From: Nitrosomonas communis | GTDB lineage: Bacteria; Pseudomonadota; Gammaproteobacteria; Burkholderiales; Nitrosomonadaceae | Reading direction: 5' to 3' | DNA length: 64,000 nt | Assembly: GCF_001007935.1 (NCBI RefSeq) | Contig: NZ_CP011451.1 | Location: 1,736,001-1,800,000, forward strand | Shown: positions 27,300 through 36,892 of the stretch, in pieces | Layout: each line of letters begins with the position of its first letter | Position numbering within the stretch: the first letter of the stretch is position 1 | Made by a program: the position numbers and the translations under genes | The notes under the pieces: generated by a model | Database searches by the model: none | Told to the model about the DNA's origin: nothing | What the model saw: only the letters and a program-made list of their open reading frames with translations

Positions 27300-28631
27300 A
27301 TGAGAGTTACCGTCATTGGTGCTGGTTATGTTGGACTGGTTACGAGCGGGTGTTTCGCCGATGTGGGAAACGATGTCGTGTGTATTGATACCGATCCGAA
27401 AAAAATCGAGCGCCTTACCCATGGCAAAATTCCGCTTCGCGAGCCAGGTCTTGATGCCATCGTCGCTCGTAACAGCACAGCGGGCCGTCTGAAATTTTCA
27501 ACGAGCTATCAGGAGGCGGTCGCCCATGCCTCAGTTATTTTCATTGCCGTGGGGACTCCTTCGAGCGAAGATGGCTCGGCTGATTTATCAGGCGTATTGT
27601 CCTGTGCTCATGCCTTGGGCGAAAAAATTGTGCGCGATACGCTGGTGGTCATCAAGTCCACCGTGCCCGTAGGCACTAATGATCAGGTGCTGGCTGCCTT
27701 GCAAAAAGAACTCCATCAGCGTGATACTAACGTTCAGGTGCGTACCGCCTCCAACCCTGAGTTTCTTAAAGAAGGCGCCGCCGTCGACGATTTCATGCGG
27801 CCAGATCGTATCATTGTCGGCGTAAACGATGCGGCTGCGGCCGATATATTGCGTGCGCTTTATCTTCCTTTTAACCGCAATCGTGATCGGCTGTTTATAA
27901 TGGATGTGCGCTCGGCTGAATTTACTAAATATGCAGCCAATGCGATGTTGGCGCTACGTATTTCCTTCATGAACGAGATGGCCGACATGGCAGACCGGCT
28001 GGGCGTGGATATCGAAGAAGTGCGCCACGGCATCGGTGCGGATCCCCGTATTGGGCCACACTTTTTGTATGCTGGTATGGGCTTTGGCGGCTCGTGCTTT
28101 CCCAAAGATTTGCGCGCACTTGTGCGTCTTGCCGATAGCATCGGGGAGCCGGCTCTGTTGCTGCGTTCCTCTCTCCAAGTCAACGAACGGCAGCGTGGCA
28201 TTTTATTTGAAAAGATCAAAGCTTTTTTTGGAGGAAACGTACAGGGTAAAACCATTGCGTTGTGGGGCCTGGCCTTCAAAGCTAATACCGACGACATGCG
28301 TGAAGCGCCCAGTATTATGCTGGTCGATTTGCTCACTCGCTTCGGCGCGCGCGTGCGTGCCTACGATCCCGCGGCTATCAACAACGCTCGTCAGATATTT
28401 AAAACAACCCAAGGAATAACGTTTACCGCTTCAGCGCGTGAAGCATGTGAGGATGCTGACGTGCTCGCTGTGGTCACCGAATGGCTGGAATTTCGTAGTC
28501 CTGACTTTGAATGGCTGGCCGCTACGCTCACCCATAAAGCCCTGTTTGACGGTCGTAATCTCTATAATCCTGCTTTCGTACGCGCCAGCGGGCTGCAATA
28601 TTTCGGTGTGGGACGTGGACAAAGCAATTAG
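27300..28631 (+). CDS. ugd: UDP-glucose 6-dehydrogenase
   Basis: 443 residues. It oxidises UDP-glucose to UDP-glucuronate with two NAD+. The N-terminal NAD-binding motif is VIGAGYVGLVTSG, and the catalytic Cys is in GFGGSCFPKDLRAL near residue 264. The C-terminal domain has LWGLAFKANTDDMREAPS. AAAAGG precedes the ATG. Its product is the substrate of the epimerase encoded directly downstream, with a short overlap, so the two genes form an operon. Confidence 0.95.
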   Translation: MRVTVIGAGYVGLVTSGCFADVGNDVVCIDTDPKKIERLTHGKIPLREPGLDAIVARNSTAGRLKFSTSYQEAVAHASVIFIAVGTPSSEDGSADLSGVLSCAHALGEKIVRDTLVVIKSTVPVGTNDQVLAALQKELHQRDTNVQVRTASNPEFLKEGAAVDDFMRPDRIIVGVNDAAAADILRALYLPFNRNRDRLFIMDVRSAEFTKYAANAMLALRISFMNEMADMADRLGVDIEEVRHGIGADPRIGPHFLYAGMGFGGSCFPKDLRALVRLADSIGEPALLLRSSLQVNERQRGILFEKIKAFFGGNVQGKTIALWGLAFKANTDDMREAPSIMLVDLLTRFGARVRAYDPAAINNARQIFKTTQGITFTASAREACEDADVLAVVTEWLEFRSPDFEWLAATLTHKALFDGRNLYNPAFVRASGLQYFGVGRGQSN

Positions 28632-29631
28632 CTGCAACGCTAGGAATGCTCCCATCATCGTTACGGGGGTGGCCGGATTTATTGGCATGCATCTGACTCA
28701 GGCGCTGCTCGCGCGTGGGGAGCAGGTCGTGGGAGTGGATAATCTCAATGACTACTACGATCCTGTGCTTAAAGAGGCGCGGCTGGCGCAGTTACAGACT
28801 TATTCCGCTTTTACCTTTGAGCGCATGGATATTACGCATCAAGCAAGGTTTTCTGCCTTAGTCGCGCGGCTGCACCCCACCCGTATCGTGCATCTCGCCG
28901 CACAAGTGGGAGTACGCTATTCCATCACGCAGCCGCAGGCTTTTATCGATGCCAACCTGAGTGGCTTTCTCAACGTACTGGAAGCAGCACGTTATCTGCA
29001 GCACGAAGGGATGTTCACCCATCTCGTCTATGCCTCCAGCTCTAGTGTGTATGGGGCCAACAGCATGGTTCCTTTTTCGGTCGAAGACCGAGTGGACACG
29101 CCCGTGAGCCTGTATGCAGTTTCCAAGCGTGCCAACGAATTGATGGCGCAGGTTTACGCACGACAGTTTGGTGTTGCCGCGACGGGTTTGCGCATTTTCA
29201 CGGCATATGGCCCTTGGGGTCGACCTGACATGGCAGCCTTTAAGTTTACCGGTGCAATTTTAGCGGATGAGCCGATTGATGTTTACAACCACGGCCAGCT
29301 GCAGCGCGATTTCACCTACATTGATGACATCATTAGCGGTATGCTGGCCGTGCTGGATCACCCCCCGCCTGCGGTGGAGGGTGTGCCCCATGCGCTCTAC
29401 AATATTGGTAACCATCAGCCTGAGTTACTCTTGCGCTTTATTGAGGTGTTGGCTCAAGCGCTGGGCCGTACTCCGAGGTTGAATCTGCTGCCGATGCAAC
29501 CGGGTGACGTGCTGACTACTTACGCTGACACCACGCCGCTACAACGTGATTTCGGCTGGCGTTCTACCACAACAATTGAGCAGGGTTTGCCGCGTTTTGT
29601 GGCCTGGTACCGTGAACACTATCAGGTTTAA
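28615..29631 (+). CDS. NAD-dependent epimerase, probable UDP-glucuronate 4-epimerase
   Basis: About 338 residues. SDR-extended fold with VTGVAGFIGMHL, VYASSSSVYG and the catalytic pair in SLYAVSKRANE. The residue pattern around DNLNDYYDPVLKEARL is typical of UDP-glucuronate 4-epimerases, which make UDP-galacturonate. The start is uncertain: no ATG fits, and GTG at 28606 or 28615 is the likely start, giving an overlap of about 17-26 bases with ugd. The frame extending to 28438 is an overlap artefact. It works right after Ugd in the pathway. Confidence 0.88.
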   Translation: MDKAISCNARNAPIIVTGVAGFIGMHLTQALLARGEQVVGVDNLNDYYDPVLKEARLAQLQTYSAFTFERMDITHQARFSALVARLHPTRIVHLAAQVGVRYSITQPQAFIDANLSGFLNVLEAARYLQHEGMFTHLVYASSSSVYGANSMVPFSVEDRVDTPVSLYAVSKRANELMAQVYARQFGVAATGLRIFTAYGPWGRPDMAAFKFTGAILADEPIDVYNHGQLQRDFTYIDDIISGMLAVLDHPPPAVEGVPHALYNIGNHQPELLLRFIEVLAQALGRTPRLNLLPMQPGDVLTTYADTTPLQRDFGWRSTTTIEQGLPRFVAWYREHYQV

Positions 29632-29739
29632 GCCGCAAGCATTGCCTGGCCGTCACTGCGGCCTCTGCGCTTTCTGGTCATATCGGTCACTAGGCAAGCG
29701 CCGAGTAAGTATTGCTATACGATACAACGCTTTGCTGAT

Positions 29740-30927
29740 ATGAGACATGATTACCCAATCGAGCAGCGTCGACTGCGCATCGCGGTGTTCTTGTCCGGTT
29801 TAAGCGGCGGCGGTGCCCAACGGCGTAGTTTGCTACTTGCACGAGGTTTCGTGGAACGCGGCTGCGTGGTCGACGTGGTCGTGGTGCGTGATGAAGGCCC
29901 CTTTCGTGCCGCAGTACCAGCCGGTGCGAGATTATTCGTACTCGAGTTTTACGCGGCTCATCTACCGGTCATCCGCAACTTCAAAGGATGGTGGGTGATG
30001 AGTAGTGTATTTGCTTTGGCACGCTATCTTGCCGTGGAACGCCCTCACGTTGTGCTGTCTACTTCGATTCCTGCCAACCTGGCTGCTTTGTGGGGAAGAG
30101 TGTGGTCGCAGACGCGCATCCCGATCGTGATCACCACCAATCTTAATCTCACAAAGGCGACAGCGAAATGGGGAGGATTGATTGCGAAGCTACTGCGCTG
30201 GCTGATCGCACGTGCCTATAATAGCGCACAAGCAGTCATCGCTATTTCACGTGGCGTGGCTGAAGATCTTATGACAGTTACCAGCATTCCCCGGGAGCGC
30301 GTATTCCAGATTTATAATCCGCTCGATCTTGATCTTGTTGCCCGCCTGTCGCGCGAAACGATCCAGCATCCTTGGCTGAGTACCGGTGCATCCCCTGTCC
30401 TGCTCGCAGTCGGCAAACTTAAATTGCAGAAGGATTATCCTACGCTCGTTAGAGCTTTTGCGCGCGTGCGGGTCAAGCACAAAATGCATCTGGTCATCTT
30501 GGGCGAAGGCGAAGAGCGTGCGCGCATTGAACATCTTATCAGGGAGCTTGGCATCGAAAATGACGTGTACCTGCCCGGCTTTGTAGAGAACCCCTTCGCG
30601 TGGATGGCGCGTGCTTCGGTTTTCGTGCTGGCGTCTGCCTGGGAGGGTTTCAGCAACGTATTGCTTGAGGCACTTGCCTGCGGCTGCACAGTGGTGAGCA
30701 CGGACTGCCCAAGCGGTCCGCGCGAAATTCTCGCCGACGGCAAATTCGGCTATCTGGTCCCGGTCGGAGACGATATAGCGCTATCCGATGCGATCCTGGC
30801 CGCATTATCAGCACCTTCACCGCGTGAACACTCGACCGCACGAGCGGCAGAGTTCAGCTTCGATGTGGCCGTAGAACGCTACCTCGCAGTGCTCCGCGGC
30901 GTATATGCGCTCAGAAAGGAGAACTGA
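29740..30927 (+). CDS. GT4 family glycosyltransferase, first of a tandem pair
   Basis: 395 residues. GT-B fold with the glycine-rich N-terminus FLSGLSGGGAQRRSLLLARGF and the nucleotide-sugar-binding C-terminus EGFSNVLLEALACG, which holds the E(x7)E motif. It transfers a sugar from a nucleotide donor onto a glycan or lipid-linked acceptor at the inner membrane. The next gene is a paralogue starting one base after this stop. The donor is not known; UDP-galacturonate or UDP-glucuronate from the upstream genes is a candidate. Confidence 0.9.
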   Translation: MRHDYPIEQRRLRIAVFLSGLSGGGAQRRSLLLARGFVERGCVVDVVVVRDEGPFRAAVPAGARLFVLEFYAAHLPVIRNFKGWWVMSSVFALARYLAVERPHVVLSTSIPANLAALWGRVWSQTRIPIVITTNLNLTKATAKWGGLIAKLLRWLIARAYNSAQAVIAISRGVAEDLMTVTSIPRERVFQIYNPLDLDLVARLSRETIQHPWLSTGASPVLLAVGKLKLQKDYPTLVRAFARVRVKHKMHLVILGEGEERARIEHLIRELGIENDVYLPGFVENPFAWMARASVFVLASAWEGFSNVLLEALACGCTVVSTDCPSGPREILADGKFGYLVPVGDDIALSDAILAALSAPSPREHSTARAAEFSFDVAVERYLAVLRGVYALRKEN

Positions 30928-30928
30928 C

Positions 30929-32122
30929 ATGCGCATCGCTCTATTCATCTACAGCCTGCGCGGTGGCGGTGCCCAGCAACGCGCCCTTACGCTCGCCAAT
31001 GGTTTTGCTGAAAGAGGGCATGTTGTCGATCTCGTGGTCATTGCTGACGATAACACTGGTATCGCGCTACATTCCGGCGTGCAAGTCGTTGTGCTCAAGC
31101 AGGGTTGGCGCTATTTCTTCCAGAGACTCAATCGACGCATTAATCTGCGTGGGCTGTTTACCGCCTGTGCCATACCGGCGCTGGCGCGCTACCTCCAAGA
31201 CGAGCACCCTGAGGTGTTGCTTTCAGGTGCGAGTCACGTCAATTTGGTGGCGACATTTGCGCGCCGTTTTTCCAAGATGAATATTCCCCTCGTTCTGCGT
31301 GCGAGTAATTATCCTTCTGGTAATATCCGCTGGTGGCCACCGTTTGAGCAAGCGATCCACCGCTTACTGCGCTGGACGCTCGGTGTTGTTTATCCGTGGG
31401 CAGATCACATTATTGCCGTTTCCCAGGGAGTAGCGCGCGAGGTGCAGCGCCTCACCGGTTTGCCCGACCATCGCGTCACCACGATCTATAATCCCGTGGT
31501 TGGGCCTTATATTGCACGCCGTGCCGCGCAACCTGTCAACCATGTTTGGGTTACCGACCGCTCTGTTCCACTGATCATTGCTGTGGGTCGTCTGACCGTG
31601 CAGAAAGACTATCCAACCCTGATTCGTGCTTTTGCGCGCGTGCGCGCCGTGCGTGCGGCACACTTGGTGATTCTCGGCGAAGGGCGTCAACGCCACAAGC
31701 TCGAGAAGCTCATGCATGAGCTCCGGCTCGATACGGATGCCGCGCTTCTGGGCCATGTGGACAATCCGCTTGCCTGGATGTCGAAGGCAGCTGTGCTCGT
31801 GTTGTCTTCTGCGTGGGAGGGATTACCGGGTGTGTTGATCGAGGCGCTAGCGTGTGGCTGTCCAGTCGTGTCGACCGACTGTCCAAGTGGTCCGCATGAA
31901 ATACTGGAGGGCGGCATCATCGGTCCCCTGGTACCGGTGCACGACGATCGGGCACTTGCCGCAGCCATTCTCAAGCTGCTCGCGGCACCGCCCGCACGTG
32001 CCAAGCTCCTTCGCCGGGCTGAGGATTTCCGTATTGATGCCGGGGTTGATGCCTACCTGCGTGTGCTAGCGGCTCAAGTCGCGGCACGTGGCATTTCCCC
32101 TGGGCCAAGCAGTACCGCATGA
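30929..32122 (+). CDS. GT4 family glycosyltransferase, second of a tandem pair
   Basis: About 397 residues. It matches the preceding gene along its length (SLRGGGAQQRALTLANGF, KDYPTLIRAFARVRA, EGLPGVLIEALACG, STDCPSGPHEIL), so the pair arose by duplication. ATG 30929 follows AAAGGAG and sits one base after the upstream stop, showing translational coupling. The last 49 bases overlap the convergent ABC transporter gene on the other strand. It probably adds the next sugar in the same glycan. Confidence 0.9.
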   Translation: MRIALFIYSLRGGGAQQRALTLANGFAERGHVVDLVVIADDNTGIALHSGVQVVVLKQGWRYFFQRLNRRINLRGLFTACAIPALARYLQDEHPEVLLSGASHVNLVATFARRFSKMNIPLVLRASNYPSGNIRWWPPFEQAIHRLLRWTLGVVYPWADHIIAVSQGVAREVQRLTGLPDHRVTTIYNPVVGPYIARRAAQPVNHVWVTDRSVPLIIAVGRLTVQKDYPTLIRAFARVRAVRAAHLVILGEGRQRHKLEKLMHELRLDTDAALLGHVDNPLAWMSKAAVLVLSSAWEGLPGVLIEALACGCPVVSTDCPSGPHEILEGGIIGPLVPVHDDRALAAAILKLLAAPPARAKLLRRAEDFRIDAGVDAYLRVLAAQVAARGISPGPSSTA

Positions 32123-33789
32123 CCGGACTCGAGCCGGTAGGCTTGGTCTGCCAGAGAAAGTGGCGTTTGCTGATGTGAGACAGCGAGGATGGTAACCTGA
32201 CCGCGCAGTCCTGCTACCATCTGCCAAATCGCTTCCTCGCTGGTGCTATCCAACATCGAAGTGGGTTCGTCCAGGATGAGGAGCAGCGGACGACGCACAA
32301 GGGCGCGCGCGATCGCAATGCGCTGGCGTTCCCCTCCCGAGAGTTTGCCACCAAGCTCGCCCACATTGCTGTCCATGCCTTGTGGCAGGTGTGCGATAAA
32401 TGACCACGCCCCACAGCGCCGCAGCGCATCCTCAATGCCTGCGCGACCGACTGCTGGATCACCGAGCGATACGTTGAGCGCGATACTCTCATTAAACAGT
32501 ACTGTCTCCTGCGGAACATAACCGATCATGCGCCGCCATGTGGTCGTATCAAGATCACCAAGCGGCACATCGTCCACATAGATATCACCCGACTGTGGGC
32601 TCACCAGACGAGCCAGCAAATCGATAATCGTGGTCTTGCCGGCGCCGGATGGCCCAACAAGGACTGTGAATTTGCTGGCTGGAATGTCGACAGATACCCC
32701 ATCAAGCACCCTGTGCGTGTCGTGAGCGAACACTACATCGCGTAGCACTATGCCGCGTGTGAGGTGTGGTATGGTATCGCCAGTGATCATTTCACGCTCG
32801 GCCTCGGCCGCCTCGACGGTCGAGAGCAGTGACCAGTATGCGCTTTCCTTCTCGGCCATATCCTGGTACTGTCGCTGCGCTTTGTTGAGGCTGGTCAGCA
32901 TGCGAATAAAGACCAGCGCGAGCATGAATACTAAAGAGAGGTCGAGACCAAGCACAACGATGCATACATACACACTGATCGCGACGTAGGACATAAGCGC
33001 CATGTCCTGGAGCGCGGCGACCGCTTCTTTAGTGATGACCTGGCGGCGTAAGGCGGTGTTAAGCTGCTCGGTCTCATTCACGAGTATCGGCGTGACGATC
33101 GGCTCGCGTCCCATGACCTTGACCAGCTTGATACCGCGAAAGACGTCGATGAGGCGGGTAATAGCATCTTTTTGCAGCGTCGTTTGCAGTGCACCTGCCG
33201 CCCGTGTAATGTGGACGAGATGGCCGAGAATTGAAACAGTGACGATGCCGAGCAGAATCGCTACGCCCGTTGCCGCTGAAGAAGTCATTGCGGCGATGAC
33301 GGCATAGGCAATCACGATAATTAACTGAGAGATCATCGTGACGCCCGCTAAATAAGCTTGCGAGGCACGGGTGGCTTCTGCTGCGAATGCGTTGGCGAGC
33401 ACTCCGACAGGCTGACTCGTGAAATAGGTCCAGCGCGTATCAAGCAAGGCGCGTAACAAACGCAGCCGCAGATCAGTGGCGACTTGCGCTACGGTGTAGC
33501 CGACCTGGCGGTTGGCAACGAGCAGCAGCGCCGATTTGATCAGCAATGCTACCAAAATTACCAACAATAAAACAGGTGTGGACGGATGGAGCCCTATAGA
33601 CGACAACACAGGCTCCATTATCTGAGCAAGGGCTGAATGTTCGCTGGCTGGTCGGTTACCCGCATGGCTCAGCAGCGGGAGCAAAGTAGAAAATCCAAAA
33701 CCCTCTACTGCTGCGGCCAGCACCAGCGACGCAACCACCAGTGCACTGCGCCATGGATCGCTACGGGAAAATATGAGCAGCAGTTTCAT
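32074..33789 (-). CDS. ABC exporter, fused membrane and ATPase domains (MsbA-like)
   Basis: 571 residues. An N-terminal type-1 exporter membrane domain (about residues 15-300) and a C-terminal ATPase with Walker A GPSGAGKTT, signature [14 protein letters not shown], Walker B LLLILDEPTS and H-loop AVSHQQ. Such half-transporters dimerise and flip lipid-linked or hydrophobic substrates. Located beside the glycosyltransferases, it may export their lipid-linked glycan. The C-terminal end overlaps the end of the convergent glycosyltransferase gene by 49 bases. Confidence 0.9.
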   Translation of the reverse strand: MKLLLIFSRSDPWRSALVVASLVLAAAVEGFGFSTLLPLLSHAGNRPASEHSALAQIMEPVLSSIGLHPSTPVLLLVILVALLIKSALLLVANRQVGYTVAQVATDLRLRLLRALLDTRWTYFTSQPVGVLANAFAAEATRASQAYLAGVTMISQLIIVIAYAVIAAMTSSAATGVAILLGIVTVSILGHLVHITRAAGALQTTLQKDAITRLIDVFRGIKLVKVMGREPIVTPILVNETEQLNTALRRQVITKEAVAALQDMALMSYVAISVYVCIVVLGLDLSLVFMLALVFIRMLTSLNKAQRQYQDMAEKESAYWSLLSTVEAAEAEREMITGDTIPHLTRGIVLRDVVFAHDTHRVLDGVSVDIPASKFTVLVGPSGAGKTTIIDLLARLVSPQSGDIYVDDVPLGDLDTTTWRRMIGYVPQETVLFNESIALNVSLGDPAVGRAGIEDALRRCGAWSFIAHLPQGMDSNVGELGGKLSGGERQRIAIARALVRRPLLLILDEPTSMLDSTSEEAIWQMVAGLRGQVTILAVSHQQTPLSLADQAYRLESGHAVLLGPGEMPRAAT

Positions 33790-34122
33790 GAAGTGAACCT
33801 GTCATCTCCTGCTTTCTAAAAATGCTCTGGTTATCTGTACTTTCACGCACCACATCATACCGGCAGTGTGCTTCAAGGTGTGGTTTCATGTATGCTCCGT
33901 TTTGAATAGTTGCTAACATTATTCCATTTCCAAATCAAAACTGACTTTGTCGGCTTCACCTTGCCGTATTATTTATACTGTCTGCGTTTATACTGTCTGC
34001 GGCTCGCCTTCGCGTCATGTTTGATTTGGAAATGAAATGCCTACAAGCATATACCGTACCTCAGACAGAGAGTAGCGCCATATGAAAAAACATTTTATTA
34101 CAAAAGATAGAGGGGATAGCGC
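33790..34122. other. Intergenic region with repeat copy
   Basis: About 330 bases between divergent genes, largely occupied by repeat copy 8. No other feature seen. Confidence 0.5.
33921..34038. repeat. MITE-like repeat, copy 8, with internal 15-bp duplication
   Basis: The copy is 118 bp instead of 103 because TTTATACTGTCTGCG is present twice in tandem in the centre. Left flank is TTA, right flank TGC, so the target duplication is lost or mutated. Confidence 0.9.
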
Positions 34123-34917
34123 ATGACTCAACACACATCCTATGCTGCTGTGGTGCTCGCAGCAGACCGCACCGCCAACGATGCGGTTGCGAGCCAAGCA
34201 GGCGTTGCATGTAAAGCGTTTGCCTCAGTTGGCGGCACACCCATGATTATCCGTGTGCTCGATGCATTGGCTGCGACTCACAGGGTGCAATCGATCATCC
34301 TATGCGGCCCGCCCGAAGCATTACTGCCGCAGTGTCCAGAGCTGGTCAAGCGTATCGAAAGCGGACAAATCATCTGGGTCGCCAATGAAAATTCACCTAG
34401 CCGCAGTGCGCACAAAGCGCTAGCGCAAGTGAATGAGCACACACGTGTGTTGCTGACCACAGCTGATCATGCGCTCCTCACGCCGGAAATCGTACAGTAT
34501 TTTCTGGAAGTATCGAGTGCGGTGGATTGTGATGTGACAGTGGGGATGACCGATTATGAACTCATTAAAGCCGCTTTCCCCAGACGCAAGAAAACAGTCA
34601 TCCGCTTACGTGATGGGAATTTCTGTGGTTGTAATTTATATACCTTCAATCAACAGGGCCGTGAACTGATTTCATTTTGGCGCAGAGCGGAAGAACAACG
34701 CAAACGACCTTGGCGGCTGGTTGGCCGGGTCCTAGGCTGGCGAGCCGTATTGAGTTACTTGTTTGGATTTTTAACGATGACGCAAGCGCTGAAAAGTGTT
34801 TCGGCCAAAACGGGCGTGAGAATACAGGCGATTAGACTTCCCTTTGCAGAAGCCGGGATTGATGTCGATAAGGCTGAGGATTTGCAGCTGGTAGAATCCC
34901 ATTTAAATAAACGATGA
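34123..34917 (+). CDS. MobA-like NTP-transferase domain protein
   Basis: 264 residues. The N-terminal half resembles MobA/IspD-type nucleotidyltransferases: AAVVLAADR at the start, CKAFASVGGTPMIIRVLDAL, and LLTTADHALLTPEIV as the metal-binding region. The G-rich nucleotide loop of typical members is altered, so catalytic activity is uncertain. The C-terminal half contains a hydrophobic patch (AVLSYLFGFLTMTQAL). It might activate a sugar or alditol phosphate for the neighbouring glycan genes. Confidence 0.7.
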   Translation: MTQHTSYAAVVLAADRTANDAVASQAGVACKAFASVGGTPMIIRVLDALAATHRVQSIILCGPPEALLPQCPELVKRIESGQIIWVANENSPSRSAHKALAQVNEHTRVLLTTADHALLTPEIVQYFLEVSSAVDCDVTVGMTDYELIKAAFPRRKKTVIRLRDGNFCGCNLYTFNQQGRELISFWRRAEEQRKRPWRLVGRVLGWRAVLSYLFGFLTMTQALKSVSAKTGVRIQAIRLPFAEAGIDVDKAEDLQLVESHLNKR

Positions 34918-34983
34918 AGCAACTTATCTGAGACAACCGATGCAGTCAGCAAACAAACCCCGCATTATTTCCAAAGAGAAATT

Positions 34984-35064
34984 GTGAGAACTCCGCTTCA
35001 ACAAATCTATGATGAATCTGCTGACCACTATGAGCAACAGCGAGGTCTTTATAATATGACCTAA
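34984..35064 (+). pseudogene. Possible N-terminal fragment of a methyltransferase gene
   Basis: GTG 34984, preceded by AAAGAG, opens 26 codons that read PLQQIYDESADHYEQQRG before a TAA. That stretch resembles the first helix of class I SAM-dependent methyltransferases. The TAA is also the left flank of repeat copy 9. Nothing recognisable continues beyond the repeat. It may be a relic; the evidence is thin. Confidence 0.25.
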
Positions 35065-35166
35065 TTCCATTTCTAAATCAAAACTGACTTTGTCGGCTTC
35101 ACCTTGCCGTATTATTTATACTGTCTGCGGCTCACCTTCGCATCATTTTTGATTTAGAAATAGAAT
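35064..35166. repeat. MITE-like repeat, copy 9
   Basis: Full copy close to the consensus, flanked by TAA on the left and TAG on the right, a target duplication with one change. Confidence 0.92.
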
Positions 35167-35222
35167 AGGGGTTTATTAGGGATAGGCCACGGTTTTAGTT
35201 ATGGGAGAAACAGATTGCTGCA

Positions 35223-35429
35223 TTATGGTTTTATAATCTTGTACGGTCGTCCAGATTTGCTAATACTTCCCGATGTCCCGGTGTCTGGCGATATCTGCAG
35301 CTTAAAGAGTTCATTGCTGAGCGAGCTGTACCCTTCCTGTCCGTCAGATTCTTTTACCAGTCCTGACTTCAATTCATAACGAAACAGCTCGTAGTAAGCT
35401 TCCAACCAGTAAAACCGTGGTCTACCCAC
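35223..35429 (-). repeat. Member of a second degenerate repeat family (open copy)
   Basis: On the minus strand this region reads as an open 68-codon frame beginning MGRPRFYWLEAYYELF. The same DNA, more degraded and with a 38-base deletion, recurs near 40605-40745. Shared segments include AATACTT, and the run around CTTTTACCAGTCCTGAC and TTCATAACGAAACAGCT. It is more likely a repeated relic than a functional gene. Confidence 0.5.
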
Positions 35430-35471
35430 TATTTGTTACCCTATTTGCCTAGTATTCTACGCTCAGCTAAG

Positions 35472-36892
35472 TTATTTGTTACGAGCTGGCGTAAAGGGTT
35501 TCGGCTTGGTAGGAATCTCGGTATCGCTAAACGTTTTCATATACGCTACGATAGCATCCTCTTCTTCTGAGGTTAACCCAAGATTACCAAGAATAGGTCC
35601 TCTGCGAGCGGTATTTTCTGGGTGCTCTGCTGCGGGCCAGCATTTATTCGCCAGTGCCTCCTCTTCCGTGTCTACACCTAATTCGGGAGGGCACACTGTG
35701 GCGCTCGTATTATAGAAATTTACGAAACCCTTGAGACTCTTGAAGAAACCATTATGAGCATAGGCCTTCACGAAAGAGGGATTGGGACGAGTATCCACGC
35801 CGCGCAGGGTTGGAGTCTTCCAAAAGCCACGGTGAGCCGGGTCGTTGGTGGTATCACTGAGGCCATCGTCTGGGTTCGTAAGGTTGAACTGTCCGATCGC
35901 GGGATTGGGCGGTGTGCCTATATTATGGTAGCTAAAATCGGTGTACAGCTGAGTAGGCTCCGCCCCATCTGACGGATTCGGACCAAAAGGAGAATTGCCA
36001 CTATTATGACATACCACGCAATTGGCTCCTTTACCGTTAGGGGCGGGCCCGCTAATTATGTTGCCGCCAATCTTCACCGTATAAAACAGGTCATGACCCA
36101 GATTTTCCTGCTCAGTTAAACCGTCTAACGGAAACTTTTTGTCAGCATCGTTTGCGAGCGCCTGGTCACGCCTGGAGCTAAACGAAACGACTTTGCCGGA
36201 GTCTTGGAAGGCGGCAATTGCTACTGCAATACGCTTGTAATTCACATCGACGTGAGTATCGTCGCAAGTGATCGGAATAGTCCAGGCCTGCTCGAAAAGG
36301 GGAGCATACTGAGCCTTTTGAACATGTCGGCAAACACCGGCTCTATCCGCTTTGTTCTGCTCGACAGGATTGACGAAAGGGCCTAGCGCCTGGACGGCGG
36401 TCGGTCCCCGATATTGGCCGTAAGCAGTTTTTAGTCCAGCAGGATCGGCCGTTCCTGCAAAAACCTCATCGCCAATTTTGTTCGGGTCAGTAGTGTTTCC
36501 GGTAGGAATATTACCTTTAGCACGGCCGTCCCAGAAAGCACCCCCGAGTACTCCGGACGGTGGACCAACCACACCTTCCTGAAATGGTGGGATGAAACTT
36601 GCGTAAGCACTAGCGGGTGGCTTACGGTTTCCGATCGTGTGCGGATTGGCACCGGTTATCGCTACTTGAGTAAGGTTGGTCTGGGAATGCGGTCCCGTCC
36701 AGCCAGCCCTCGGGTCATGGCAAGTAACGCATGCCATGCGCGGTGGATTGGAGATTTTGTCCCAAAGACTTGTTCACCCAACTGCCGTAGGGCGTCAGGG
36801 TTAGCAGCATTCGTGCTGAGAGAGGAAAAGAATAACGGAAACGCCACGGCTAACGCGACGATTAAAGACTTTTGGATTTCCTTAAGAATCAT
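35472..36892 (-). pseudogene. Di-heme cytochrome c peroxidase (MauG/CcpA type), interrupted by a frameshift
   Basis: The main frame (to 36737) has heme sites CVTCH (in MACVTCHDPRAGW) and CVVCH (in GANCVVCHNSG) and family features such as DGLTEQENLG and TPTLRGVDTRPN. Its N-terminus is missing. The signal peptide and start (MILKEIQKSLIVALAV, from ATG 36892, ending in QLGEQVFG) lie in another frame. Adding one base to the GGG run at 36761-36763 would join them as QVFGDKISNPPRMAC. The intact protein would be periplasmic and reduce H2O2 or oxidise a partner. The break is real or a homopolymer sequencing error. Confidence 0.8.

Noticed and set aside
34984..35064. Idea that repeat copy 9 truncated a methyltransferase gene
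   Set aside because: The stop TAA is itself the target-site triplet, so the frame probably already ended there before insertion; only a weak relic call is kept.
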